Under the pieces are notes generated by a model that did no database searches, was not told where the DNA came from, and was given only the letters and a program-made list of their open reading frames with translations. From Callipepla californica brunnescens (taxonomy: Eukaryota; Chordata; Aves; Galliformes; Odontophoridae): 64,000 nucleotides of DNA. The translations under genes and the position numbers were made by a program. Below are positions 46,694 to 59,236 of the stretch, one piece after another (within the stretch, counting starts at the first letter, position 1; the number at the start of each line of letters is the position of its first letter). Where the stretch lies: NCBI GenBank assembly GCA_023055505.1, contig JALIRH010000145.1:372001-436000 (forward strand). Reading direction: 5' to 3'.

Positions 46694-47616
46694 TGTCACG
46701 CTCCAAAATAAAGGAGGGAGATGAGGTTCTTTATATGTATGTGTATACCCGATGGTGAGATTAAAAGGCAATGGTTCAAATTTTAGCCCAACCAGTTTAT
46801 TCCAATAAGTAGTTTTTTAGGGATATGGGGAAGGGAAGATGGGTGATAGAAAAGAGATGAAAAGCGAAGAGACTTGGCAGAAAGCAAGAAAGAGAAAGAG
46901 AGAGCATCAGCACCGTGGATCTGGCGAGGTCCGTAGTCCGTTGGTCTCAGGAATTCGTCTGGTCTCCGCGGGGGATGGGAGAAAGCCGGGAAGTTTTGCA
47001 GCAAGCAGGCGCTGTGCAGGGGGGTTCTTCCAAAGAGGTTTTTCCCTCAGGAAAGTCTCTTCTTCAAAGTCTTTGGTTTAGTGGTGTCGAGAAAACCAAC
47101 TGAGCAACTCGACACACCAATGAGTTCTGTCAAGCGGCGCGCTGGGTACATGGGGGATTGCTTCACCAAACATGCGCACGTAAGAGAGAAATGAATAGCT
47201 ATTTAAAGGTATAGCACATGCATATTCATCACATTCCAGACTCTGGTTATCGAGGGGATTAAACCTAAAGGTCAGTTTTGCTTTAAATTTTCAAACCTTG
47301 AAGGAGGAAAGCTCCTCACCATTCATGTGGGTGTTTTGTTTTAAGAGAGGCTTGTCTTGTAGGGACAACAGGGTGTCTATCCTGCTTTCTTTAGCTGCCT
47401 CCGTGTTCTGGCATTAGGTTGATTTGTGCCCACCCAACACATCTGGCCCAACAGATAAATCAACAGGAGTAGTACTTTCGGTGCCATACAAGTATTATTG
47501 TCCTTTGTGATGATCAGCTTCTCCAAGCAGTTGTCAATTAGAGTCTTCTAGCCAGAAAGACCTCATGAAGCAAGCTTTGAGACAACAAAAGTAAAAAACA
47601 GTTTCTGTCTTTCACA
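46694..47616 (-). mobile_element. Solo LTR, 923 bp, with CACAG target duplication
   Basis: Starts TGTCACGCTCC and ends TTTCACA on plus, flanked by CACAG at 46689-46693 and 47617-47621. Orientation is inferred as minus: a TTTAAATAG TATA-like box lies near 47200 on minus and AATAAA at 46802-46797 on minus, nearer the TGACA end. No internal retroviral sequence is present. The same empty-site sentence (GACACAGTCATATTCC) occurs uninterrupted at 45728. Open frames on plus at 46839-47103 fall inside the LTR and are not genes. Confidence 0.82.
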
Positions 47617-48597
47617 CACAGTCATATTCCCTGAATTTTAATTGGGAGGTTGTGACGATTTGACATTCTGACATTAAGACATTCTGACATCATGACATTC
47701 TCCCTTTCTCACATTCTGACATGTTGACATTGTGACATTCTAATATTCTCTCATTGTGACATTGTGACATTCTGACATTCTTATATTCTCACCTTCTGAT
47801 GTTCTGGCATTCTGACAATCTGCCATAGTGACATTCTGACATTGTGATATTGTGATATTATGACATTGTGGCTTTGTGACTTTGTGATATTCTCGCAGTG
47901 TCAAATTCTGTGATTCTGACATTCTGACATTGTGACATCGTGGCATTTTGGGAATCTGGCATAGTGATATTGTGATATTCTCACATTTTGTCATTCTGAC
48001 ATTCTGACAATCTGATATTGTGACATTCTCAGATTGTTACATTGCTGCGTTCTGAAATTCTCTCATTGTGACATTGTGAAGTTGTGAAATTCTGACATTC
48101 TGACATTATGATGTGATGTCTTTGTTACATTCTGAGATTGTGCCAATGTTACATTCTTCTATTCAGATACATTGTGACATTCTCAACTTAGGACATTCTG
48201 ATATTCTTGCATTCTGACGTTGTGACATTTTGACATTCTGAAATTCGGACATTCTCACATAATCACATTCTGACATCATTTCGTTCTCACATTCTGACAT
48301 TCTGTTATTCTGACATTCTCATATTCTCACTTTGTGACATTGTGACGTTCTGACATCCTCACGTACTGACATTCTGAAAATGCGACCTTCTGACATTGTG
48401 ACACTGTAATATTCTGACTGTGAAATTTTTACCTTCTGGTATTGTGACAGTCTTTCATTTTTGCATTGTGACATTCTGACACTGTGACATTTTTAGATTC
48501 TCACATTGTGATATTTTGGCATTGTGAAATTCTAACCTTGTGACACTGACATTCTGACATTGTGATACTTTGATATTGTGACTGTCACATTCTGACA
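47617..48597. repeat. 8-bp minisatellite, TGACATTC family, third part
   Basis: The last part of the 8-bp array. It ends at GACATTCTGACACCG, where TTAGGG-variant sequence starts at 48600. Confidence 0.92.
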
Positions 48598-51500
48598 CCG
48601 TTAGGGTAGGGTTAGGGTTAGGTTTAAGGGGTAGGGTAGGGATGGGGTAGGGTTAGGGTTAGATAATGGTTAGGGTAAGTATTAGGGTCAGGGTTAAAGG
48701 GTAGGGTGTGAGGTAGGGTTAGGGTTTTAGGGTTAGGGTAGGGTTAGGGTTAGGTTAGGGTAGGGTTTAGGGTTAGGGTGTAGGGTTAGGGTAAGGGTAG
48801 GGTTAGGGTTAGGGGTTAAGGTTAGGGGTTAGGGTCAGGGGTTAGGTTTAGGGATAGGGTCAGGGTTAGGGTTAGAATTAGGGTAGGGTTAGGTTTAGGG
48901 TAAGGGTTAGGGTTAGGGTAGGGTAAGGGTTAGGGTTAGGGTTGGGTAAGGGTTAGGGGTAGGATTACGGGTAGGGTTAGTGTTACAGTTAGGGTCCATC
49001 AATAGGGTTAGCAAAGGGTTAGGTGTTAGGGTTAGGGGTTAGGGTTAGGGGTTAGGGTTAGGGTAGAACTAGGGTCCATCAATAGGGTTATGGTAGGGTT
49101 AGGGTTTAGGGTTAGGGTAGGGTTAGGGTTAGAGTAGAATTAGGGTTAGATTGGAGGGTTAGGGTAGGGTTAGGGTTAAGGGTTAGGGTTAAGGGTTAGG
49201 GTAGGGTTAGAGATAGGTAAGGGTTAGGGTAAGGGTTAGGGTTAGGGATAGGGTAAGGGTTAGGGTTAGGGTAGGGCTAGGGTTAGGGATAGGTAAGGGT
49301 TAGGGTAAGGGTTAGTGTAGGGGTAGGGGTATGGGTAGGGTTAGGGTAGGGTTAGGGTTAGGGTTGGATTAGAATTTTCGGTAAGGGTTAGGGTTAGGAG
49401 TTAGGGTCAGTGTCAGGGTTAGGGCTTAGCGTTAGGGATAGGGTAAGAGTTAGGGTAGGGTTAGTGTTAGGGTTAGAGTTAGGGTAAGGGTAGGTTTAGG
49501 GTAAGGTTAGGGTTTGGGTTAGGGGTTAGGGGTTAGGGCTAGGGTAGGGTTAGGTCTAGGGTAGGGCTAGGGTAGGGTTAGGGGTTTGTGTTAGGGTTAG
49601 GGGCAGGGTTAGGGTTAGGATTAGGGTAGGGTTTGGGTTAGGTAAGGGTTTGGGGTTAGGGCTTATGGGTTGGGGTTAGGGGTTAGGGTCACGGTTAGGG
49701 TAGGGTAAGGTTAGGGTTAGGGTTAGTGTTAGGGTTATGGTTAGGGGTTAGGGTAAATGTTAGGGTAGGGTTAGGGTTAGGTAAGGGTTAGGGTAGGGTT
49801 AAGGAGGGTTAAGGGTAGGGTTTGAGTCAGGGGTAGGGTAGGGTTAGGGTTAGGGTAGGGTTAGGGGTTAGTGTTAGGGTAGAATTAGGGTTAGATTTGA
49901 GGGTTAGTGTAGGGATAGGGTTAGGTAAGGGATAGGGTTAGGGTTAGGGTTAGGTGTTAGGGTAGGGTTAGGGTAGGGTTAGGGATAGGTAAGGGTTAGG
50001 GTCAGGGATAGGGTTAGGGTCAGTTTTAGGGTTAGGGTATGGTTAGGGTTAGGGCAGGGTTAGGGTAGGGCTAGGGTTAAGGGTTAGGGTTAAAATTAGG
50101 GGTTAGGGGTTAGGGCTAGGGTAGGGTTAGGGGTTAGTGTGAGGGTTAGGGGCAGGGTTAGGGTTAGGGTAGGGTTGGGGTTAGGGGCAGGGTTAGGGTT
50201 AGGGCTTAGGGGTTGGGGTTAGGGGTTAGGGTCACGGTTAGTGCAGGGTTAGGGTTAGTGTTAGGGTAAGGGTTAGGGTAGGGTTAGGGGTTAGGGTAGG
50301 GTTAGTTTTAGTGTTAGTGTTATGGTTAGGTAAGGGTTAGGGGTTAGGGTAAATGTTAGGGTAGTGTTAGGGTTAGGGTAGGGTTAGGGTTAGGTAAGGG
50401 TTAGGGTAGGGTTAAAGTCAGGGTTAAGGGTAGGGTTTGAGTCAGGGTTAGGTTTAGGGTGGGGTTAGGGTTAGGGTAGAATTAGGGTTAGATTTGAGGG
50501 TTAGTGTAGGGATAGGGTTAGGTAAGGGATAGGGTTAGGGTTAGGGGTTAGGGTAAGTGTTAGAGTAGGGTTAGGGTTAAGGGTTAGGGTAGGGTTAGGG
50601 ATAGGTAAGGGTTAGGGTCAGGGATAGGGTTAGGGTCAGTGTTAGGGTTAGGGTATGGTTAGGGTTAGGGCAGGGTTAGGGTAGGGCTAGGGTTAAGGGT
50701 TAGGGTTAAAATTAGTGGTTAGGGGTTAGGGCTAGGGTAGGGTTAGGGGTTAGTGTGAGGGTTAGGGGCAGGGTTAGGGTTAGGGTAGGGTTGGGGTTAG
50801 GGGCAGGGTTAGGGTTTGGGCTTACGGGTTGGGGATAGGGGTTAGGGTCACGGTTAGTGCAGGGTTAGGGTTAGTGTTAGGGAAAGGGTTAGGGTAGGGT
50901 TAGGGGTTAGGGTAGGGTTAGTTTTAGTATTAGTGTTATGGTTAGGTAAGTGTTAAAGGTTAGGGTAAATGTTAGGGTAGTGTTAGGGTAAGGGTTAGGG
51001 TAGGCTTAGGGTCGGGGTTAAGGGTAGGGTTTGAGTCAGGGTTAGGTTTACGGTAGGGTTAGGGGTTAGGGTTAGGGTAGAAGTAGGGTTAGATTTGAGG
51101 GTTAGTGTAGGGTTAGGGTTAGGGGTTAGGGTAAGGGTTAGGGTAGGGTTCGGGTTAAGGGTTAGGGTAGGGTTAGGGATAGGTAAGGGTTAGAGTAAGG
51201 GTTAGGGTCAGGGATAGGGGTAGGGTCAGTGTTAGGGTTAGGGTATGGTTAGGGTAAGGGGCAGGGTTAGGGTTAGGGTAGGGTTAGGGGTTAGGGTTAA
51301 AATTAGGGGTTAGGGCTAGGGTAGGGTTAGGTGTTAGGGGCAGGGTTAGGGTTAGGGTGGGGTTAGGGCTTAGGAGTTAGGGTTAGGGCTTAGGGGTTGA
51401 GGTTACGGGTTAGGGTTAGGTTTAGTGTTAGGGTTATGGTCAGGTAAGGGTTAGGGTAAGGGTTAGGGGTTAGGGTAAATGTTAGGGTAGTGTTAGGGTA

Positions 51501-52043
51501 GTGTTAGGGTGAGGGTTAGGTTAGGGTTAGGGTTAGGGTACGGTTAGGGTAAGTGTTATGGTTAGGGTAGGGTTAGGGTTAGGTTTTGGGTCCATCAATA
51601 GGGTTAGGGTTAGTTTAGATTAGGGTTAGTGTAGGGTTAGTGTTAGGGTTAGGGGTTAGGGTTAAGGTAGAATTAGGGTCCATCAACAGGGTTATGGTAG
51701 GATTAGGGATTAGGGTTAGGGTAGGGTTAGGGTTAGGGGTTAGGGTTAGAGTAGAATTAGGGTTAGATTGGAGGGTTAGGGTAGGGTTAGGGTAGGGTTA
51801 GGGTTAGGGTTAGAGTAGGGTTAGAGATAGGTAAGGGTTAGGGTAGGGTTAGGGTCAGGGTCAGGGTTAAGGGTAGGGTTTGAGTGAGGGTTAGGGTAGG
51901 GTTAGGGTCAGGGTTAAGGGTTGGGTTTGAGTCAGGGTTAGGGTCAGGGTTAGGGTCAGGGTTAGGGTTAGGGTAAGTGTTAGGGTTAGGTTTTGGGTCC
52001 ATCAATAGGGTTAGGGTTAGTTTAGATTAGGGTTAGTGTAGGG

Positions 52044-52076
<33 letters not shown>

Positions 52077-55000
52077 GGTTTAGATTAGGGTTAGTGTAGG
52101 GTTAGTGTTAGGGTTAGGGTTTAGGGTTAGGGGTTACGGTAAGGGTTAGGGTTAGGGGTTAGGGTCAGGGATAGGGTCAATGTTAGGGTTAGGGTAAGGC
52201 TTAGGGTTAGGGGTTAAGTTTAGGGTAGGGTTAGGGTTAGGGTAGGGTTATGGTAAGGAATCAGTAGGGTTAGGGTTAGAGTTAGGGTTAGGGATCTGGT
52301 GGGTTGGGGTTAGGGTTTAAGGTTAGGGTTAGGTTTAGGGTAGGGTTAGGGTAGGGTTAAGGTTTAGGGTTAGGGTTAGGGATAGGTAAGGGTTAGGGTA
52401 AGGGATAGGGTTAGGGTGAGGGGTAGGGTTAGGGTAGGGCTACGGTTAGGGGTTAGGGTTAGGGGTTAGGGTTAGGGTAGTGTTAGGGTGAGGGGTAGGG
52501 TTAGGGTAGGGCTACAGTTAGGGGTTAGGGTTAGGGGTTAGGGTTAGGGTAGTGTTAGGGTTAGGTTAGGGTTAGGGGTAGGGGTATGGGTAGGGTTAGG
52601 GTAGGGTTAGGGTTAGGGTTGGATTAGAATTTACGGTAAGGGTTAGGTTTAGTGGTTAGGGTCAGTGTCAGGGTTAGGGGTTAGGGTTAGGGATAGGGTA
52701 AGAGTTAGGGTTAGGGTTAGAGTTAGGGTAGGGTTATAGTTAGGTTTAGGGTAGGGTTAGGGTAAGGGTAGAGTTAGAGTAGGTTTAGGGTAAGGGTAGG
52801 GTAGTGTTAGGGTAGGGTATGGGTTAGGGATTAGGGCTAGGGTAGGGTTAGGGGTTAGTGTTAGGTTTAGGGTTAGGGTAGGGTTGTGGTTAGGGTTAGG
52901 GTAGGGTTGGGGTTAGGGACATGGTTAGGGTTTGGGCTTACTGGTTGGGGATAGGGGTTAGGGTCACGGTTAGGGTAGGGTTAGGTTAGGTTTAGGGTTA
53001 GTGTTAGGGTTATGGTTAGGTAAGGGTTAGGGTAAATGTTAGGGTAGGGTTAGGGTTAGGGTTATGGGTTAGGGTTATGGGTTAGGGGTAGGTAAGGGTT
53101 AGGGTAGGGTTAGGGTCAGGGTCACGGTTAAGGGTAGGGTTTGAGTCAGGGTTAGGGTAGGGTTAGGGGTAGGGTTAGGGTAGGGTTAGGGATAGGTAAG
53201 GGTTAGGGTAAGGGTTAGGGTTAGGGATAGGGTAGGGTTAGGGTTAGGGTAGGGCTAGATGTAGGGGTTAGGGGTAGGGGTATGGTTAGGGTTAGGGTAG
53301 GGTTAGGGATAGGTAAGGGTTAGGGTAAGGGTTAGGGATAGGATAGGGTTAGGCTTAGGGTAGGGCTAGATGTAGGGGTTAGGGGTAGGGGTATGGGTAA
53401 GGGTTAGGGTAGGGTTAGGGTTAAGGGTTAGAGTAGGGTTAGGGATAGGTAAGGGTTAGGGTAAGGGTTAGGGTTAGGGTCAGGGATGGTGTAGGGTCAG
53501 TTTTAGGGTTAGGGTATGGTTAGTGTAAGGGGTAGGGTTAGGGTTAGGGTAGGGCTAGGGTTAGTGTTAGGGTTAAAATTAGGGGTTAGGAGTTAGGGCT
53601 AGGGTAGGGTTAGGGGTTAGTGTTAGGGTTAGGGTAGGGTTGGGGTTAGGGTTAGGGTTGGGTTGGGGTTAGGGGCAGGGTTAGGGTTAGGGCTTTGGGG
53701 TTGGGGTTAGGGGTTAGGGTCACGGTTAGGGTAGGTTTAGGGTTAGTGTTAGGGTAAGGGTTAGGGTAGGGTTAGGGGTTAGAGTAGGGTTAGTTTTAGT
53801 GTTAGGGTTATGGTTAGGTAAGGGTTAGGGGTTAGGGTAAATGTTAGGGTAGTGTTAGGGTTAGGGTAGGGTTAGGGTTAGGTAAGGGTTAGGGTAGGGT
53901 TAGGGTCAGGGTTAAGGGTAGGGTTTGAGTCAGGGTTAGGGTCAGGGTTAGGGTTAGGGTACGGTTAGGTTAAGTGTTATGGTTAGTGTAGGGTTAGGGT
54001 TAGGTTTTGGGTCCATCAATAGGGTTAGGGTTAGTTTAGATTAGGGTTAGTGTAGGGTTAGGGTTAGGGTTTAGGGTTAGGGGTTAAGGTTAGGGGTTAG
54101 GGTTAGGGTAGGGTTAGGGGTTACTGTAAGGGTTAGGGTTAGGGGTTAGGGTCAGGGTAAGGGTTAGGGTTAGAGTTAGGGTAGGGTTTGGTTTAGGGTA
54201 AGGGTTAGGGTAGGGTTAGGGTTGGGTTAGGGTTAGGGTAGGGTTAGGGTTAGGGGTTAGGGTAGCGTCAGGGGTTAAGGTTAGGATAAGGGTTAGGGGT
54301 TAGGGTTAAGGTTAGGGTAAGGGTAGGGTTAGGGATAGGGTTGGGGTTAGGGTTAGGGTAGGGTTAGGGTAGGGTTAGTGTTAGGGTTGGGTTGGGGGTA
54401 GGGTTAGGGTTAGGGGTTAGGGTAGAGTCAGGGGTTACGGTTAGGATAAGGGTTAGGGTAGGGTTAAGGGTTAGGGTTAGGGTTAGGGTAGGGTTAAAGT
54501 TGGGGTTAGGAATAGGGTTAGGGTTAGGTTAGAGTTAGGGTAGGGTTAGGGTAAGGAATCAGTAGGGTTAGGGTTAGAGTTAGGGTTAGGGATCTGGTGG
54601 GTTAGGGTTAGGGTTTAAGGTTAGGGTTAGGTTTAGGGTAGGGTTAGGGTAGGGTTAAGGTTTAGTGTTAGGGTTATGTTTAGGGGTTAGGGTAGGGCTA
54701 GGGTTAGGGGTTGGGTTAGTGTAGGGGTAGGGGTATGGGTAGGGTTAGGGTTAGGGGTTAGGGTATGGTCAGGGGTTACGGTTAGGTTAAGGTTTAGGGT
54801 TAGAGTAGGGTTAGGAGTTAGGGTTAGGGTTAGGGTTAAGGATAGGGTTGGGGTTAGGGTTAGGGTAGGGCTAGTGTTAGGTTAGGGTTAGGTGTTTGGG
54901 TCAGGGTTAGTGTAGGGTTAATGTTAGGGTAGGGGTTAGGATTAGGTTTATGGTAAGGGTTAGGGTAGGGTTAGGGTAAGAGTTAGGGAAAGGTAAGGGT

Positions 55001-57600
55001 TAGGGTAAGGGTTAGGGTTAGGGTCAGTGTTAGGGTCAGGGTTAGGCTTATAGTATGGTTAGGGTAAGGGTTAGGGGTTAGGGTAGGGTTTGGGTAGGGG
55101 TAGGGGTAAGGGTAGGGTTAGGGTAGGGGTAGGGGTAAGGGTAGGGGTATGGGTAGGGTTAAGGTAAGGGTAGGGTTAGGGTTAGGTTTGGATTAGAGGT
55201 TACGGTAAGGGTTAGGGTTAGGGGTTAGGGTCAGTGTCAGGGTTAGGGTTAGGGTAGGGTTAGTGTTAGGGTAAGGTTTAGGGTTAGGGTTATGGTAAGC
55301 GTTAGGGTTAGAGTTAGGGTAGGGTTAGGGTAGGGTTAGGGTTAGGGTAGGGTTTGGGTTAGTGGTTAGGGTTAAGGTTAGGGGTTAGGGCTGGGGTAGG
55401 TTTAGGGCTAGGGTAGGGTTGGGTTTAGGGTTAGGGTGGGGTAAGGGTTAGGGGCAGGATAAGGGCTTAGGGGTTGGGGTTAGGGGTTAGGATTAGGGTA
55501 GGGTTAGGGTAAGGGTTAGGGTAGGGTAAGGGTTAGGGTTTACGGGAGGGTTAGGGTTAGTGTTAGGGTAGGGTTATGGTTAAGTAAGGGTTAGGGTTAG
55601 GGTAAAGGTTAGGGTAGGGTTAGGGTTAGGTTTAAGGGGTAGGGTTTGGGTTAGATAATGGTTATGGTAAGTATTAGGGTCAGGGTTACGGGTAGGGTGT
55701 GAGTCAGGGTTAGGGTTTTAGGGTTAGGGTAGGGTTAGGGTTAGGTTTTGGGTCGATCAATAGGGTTAGGGTTAGATTAGGGTAGGGTTAGGATAGGGTT
55801 AGGGTAGGATTTGTGTTAGGGTTAGGGTGTAGGGTTAGGGTTAGGGTAGGGTTAGGGTTAGGGGTTAAGGTTAGGGGTTAGTGTTAGGGTAGGGTAGGGG
55901 TAGGGTTAGGGTAGGGTAAGGGTTAGGGGTTAGGATTAGGGTTAAGGTGTTAGGAGTTAGGGTTAGGGTAGGGTTAGGGTTAGGGTTAGGGTTAGAATAG
56001 GGTAAGGGTTAGGGGTAGGGTTACGGGTAGGGTTAGGGTAAAGTTAGGGTTAGGGTTCCGGTTACGGTTAGGGTCCATAAATAGGGTTAGGGTTTAGGGT
56101 TAGGGGTTAGGGTTAGGTGTATGGGTAGGGGTAGGGTTAGGGTTAGGGTTAGGTTGGATTAGGGTTAGGGTTAGGGTTGGGTAAGGGTTAGGGGTAGGAT
56201 TACGGGTAGGGTTAGTGTTATGGTTAGGGTCCATCAATAGGGTTAGGCAAGGTTTAGGGTTAGGGTTAGGTGTTAGGGTAAGGGGTTAGGGTTAGTGTAG
56301 GGTTAGGGTCCATCAATAGGGTTATGGTAGGGTTAGGGTTTAGGGTTAGGGTAGGGTTAGGGTTAGAGTAGAATTAGGGTTAGATTGGAGGGTTAGGGTA
56401 GGGTTAGGGATAAGGGTTAGGGTTAAGGGTTAGGGTAGGGTTAGAGATAGGTAAGGGTTAGGGTAAGGGTTAGGGTTAGGGATAGGGTAAGGGTTAGGGT
56501 TAGGGTAGGGCTAGGGTTAGGGATAGGTAAGGGTTAGGGTAAGGGTTAGTGTAGGGGTAGGGGTATGGGTAGGGTTAGGGTAGGGTTAGGGTTAGGGTTG
56601 GATTAGAATTTACGGTAAGGGTTAGGGTTAGGGGTTAGGGTCAGTATTAGGGTTAGGGGTTAGGGTTAGGGATAGGGTAAGAGTTAGGGTAGGGTTAGGG
56701 TAGGGTTAGAGTTAGGGTAGGGTTAGTGTTAGGTTAGGGTTAGTGTTAGGGTTAGGGTTATGGCTTAGGGGTAGGTAAGGGTTAGGGTAGAGTTAGGGTC
56801 AGGGTCAGGGTTAAGGGTAGGGTTTGAGTCAGGGTCAGGGTCAGGGTTAGGGTTAGCACAGGGTTAGGGTAGGGTTAGGTGTTAGGGTAGGGTTAGGGTT
56901 AGTGTTAGAGTTATGGTTAGGTAGGGGTTAGGGTAAGGGTTAGGGGTTAGGGTAAATGTTAGGGTAGGTTTAGGGTTAAGGATTAGGGTAGAGTTAGGGT
57001 TAGGTAAGGGTTAGGGTATGGTTAGGGTCAGGGTTAAGGGTAGGGTTAGCGTTAGGGTAGAATTAGGGTTAGATTTGAGGGTTAGGGTAGGGTTAGGGGT
57101 TAGGGTAAGGGTTAGGGTTGGATTAGAATTTACGGTAAGGGTTAGGGTTAGGGGTTAGGGTCAGTATTAGGGTTAGGGGTTAGGGTTAGGGATAGGGTAA
57201 GAGTTAGGGTAGGGTTAGGGTAGGGTTAGAGTTAGGGTAGGGTTAGTGTTAGGGTTAGGGTACGTTTAGGGTTTGGGTAAGGGTTAGGGTGAGGGTTGGT
57301 GTTAGGGTAGGATTAGGGTTAGGTTCAGGGTTAGGGTAGTGTTAGGGTTTAGGGTTAGGGTTAGGGTATGGTTAGGGGTTAGGGTTGGGGTAAGGGTTAG
57401 GTTAGGGTTAGGGTTAGGGGGTTAGGGTTAGGGGATTATTGTTAGGGTTAGGGGTTAGGGTTAGGGTGAGGGTTGGTGTTAGGGTAGGATTAGGGTTAGG
57501 TTCAGGGTTAGGGTAGTGTTAGGGTTCAGGGTTAGGGTTGTGGTAAGGTTTAGGGGATTAGTGTTAGGGGTTAGGGTAGGGTTAGGGTTAGGATTGGGAT
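48598..57600 (+). repeat. TTAGGG-variant array, about 9 kb
   Basis: The G-rich strand is on plus throughout. The unit is irregular: TTAGGG is mixed with TAGGG and TTAGGGG, giving GGGTTAGGGTAGGG sentences, so the 6-bp phase slips constantly and few long frames stay open. About ten copies of a GGGTCCATCAATAGGG box are embedded. Higher-order duplicates exist: the stretch near 48960-49370 recurs near 56195-56610, and 49870-50260 recurs near 50470-50870. No strand switch and no gene were seen. Confidence 0.93.
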
Positions 57601-59236
57601 TAGGTTTAGGTTAGGGTTATGGTTAGGGTTAGGATAGGGTTAATGTAGGGTTAGGGTTAGTGATAGAGTAAGACTTAGGGTTAGGGTTATGGTAAGAGTT
57701 AGGGATTGGGATACGGTTAGATTTAGGGTTAAGAATAGGGTTCGGGTTTGATTAGGGTTAGGGTTAGTGTTAGGAATCAATTTGGAGGAAGGAAAAGGTT
57801 TAGGAATTGGTTCATTGTTAGGGTTAGTCTTCAAGTTAGTAATAGAGTAAGGGTTAGTGTTCGGGTTAGGAATAGGGTTCTGAATAGGGCGAGGTTTGGG
57901 AATAGGATGAAGTTTAGGGTTAGGGTTCGGGTCAGATTTAGCACTATGTTTCAGGTTCCTTTTAGGTTTAGTGATAAGGATTAGGGGTACGTTTAGGTAT
58001 TGTACAATGCTAAGTGTTAGCTTCTGGGTGGGGGTTGGGGTTTGTCATGGATTTATGATTTTTTGGTACTGGTATTCCACATCATAACATCATGTATTGC
58101 ATTAGGAGTTGAAGAGCTAATACTCCAGCTCCATAGATCATTGATAATTCCAGGTATACCTGTCTGAGAAGAGAAGAAGCACTACATTCCCCAGAGGACT
58201 TTGCGATGCTTTGTATTTTTACGTGTTTTCCGCTCAGAGGGAACAGATAAAAACCCTCAGCGGTCACGGGACACTCTCTTTCCTTCGGGATCGACTCAGC
58301 AGTGGGTGCTCACTGCCGTATCGCCTTCAGCATTAGCGTAAGGCCTTCGGTTTATCGGACACTCTCTCTTGCTCATTTTGTTTGATTCATTAGCCTCAAT
58401 TCCAATTACATTGTATTATATTGTGTTATTTTGCTTTCTAATATCTTATTTAGTAAATTAGCTTTCCTCCTCAGATCGTTGCCGCTGTTTTGTTTCTAGG
58501 CCCATCTCCCTTTTCCCTTTTCCCTTTTTCCTTGCCCTTTCCTGGGGCGTGGGTCCGTGGGTCCCCGCAGCAATCGTCACGGAACCGGGCCGATCCAGCC
58601 CGGTAAACCGTTGACAGGGTTAGATTAAGGGTGAGGGTTAGGATTAGGACTAGATTTAGGATTAGGTTTAGGAATAGGTTTTCTTTGATTGTTAGGGTGA
58701 GAGAAAGGTTAGGCCTTGGGTTTGTTTTTGGAATAGTTTTGGGTTTCAGAATAGGAATTGGGTTAGTATTTGGAATCTGTTTTGGTTTAGTATTAGTGTT
58801 AGGGTCAGGGTTAGAAGTTAGGTGATGGCTGTGGTAATCTAATGCTTTGTGTTAGGCTTAGGGTTGGGCTTAAATTTGGGGTTGGTTTTAAGGTCCCATT
58901 TAGATTTCAGGTAGAATTGGAGTTAAATTAAGGTAACGGTTAGGATTAGATTTAGGGTTCTGATAAGGGTTAGGTTAGGGTTAGGGTTTGGTTCCAAGTT
59001 GTTTTTAGGGTTAGGGTTAACGTTAGGTTTCAGGATAGGGTTAGGAATATAGCTAGGTGTTAGGTAAGGTTTAATCCTAGGGTTTCAGTTCGGGTTAGGT
59101 GAAGCATTAGTTTTACAGTTAGAAGACATGTTAGGGTTAGGGTTAGGTTTTGGTGTAGATTTAGGTTTAGGGTAAGGGTTAGGGATGTAGATGAAGGTTT
59201 AGTGGAAGGGGTAGGGTTCTCTTTAGTTTTAGGACC
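57600..59236 (+). repeat. Diverged fifth copy (E) of part of the 5-kb unit
   Basis: After the variant array the sequence follows unit positions of about 2590-3684 of copy A: GAATCAATTTGGAGGAAGG at 57775, TAGCACTATGTTTCAGG near 57940, and the GTGGTAATCTAATGCT box at 58831-58846. It differs from A-C by scattered substitutions, an extra segment near 57830-57930, loss of about 270 bp between unit positions of about 3010 and 3275, and the LTR at 58043-58616. It ends at TTTTAGGACCC, about unit position 3684. Confidence 0.88.
58043..58616 (+). mobile_element. Solo LTR of the ERVL-like family, GGGTT target duplication
   Basis: A 574-bp LTR starting TGTCATGG and ending CGTTGACA, flanked by GGGTT at 58038-58042 and 58617-58621. 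Copies A-C read through this site without the LTR (for example near 2796), so the empty site is in the same window. It matches the LTR at 26781-27323 over most of its length but has a private segment near 58110-58160 and lacks the long CT run. Confidence 0.92.

Noticed and set aside
46839..47103. Plus-strand frames with RKRKREHQ and similar
   Set aside because: They lie inside the solo LTR at 46694-47616 with no independent gene evidence.
42868..48000. Minus-strand frames rich in MSECHNVRMSQ
   Set aside because: By-product of an 8-bp repeat, with 24 bp giving eight residues in every frame.
31206..48597. CRISPR array or phage-like repeat array
   Set aside because: Repeats are 8-11 bp, contiguous, without unique spacers, and the window is clearly vertebrate.
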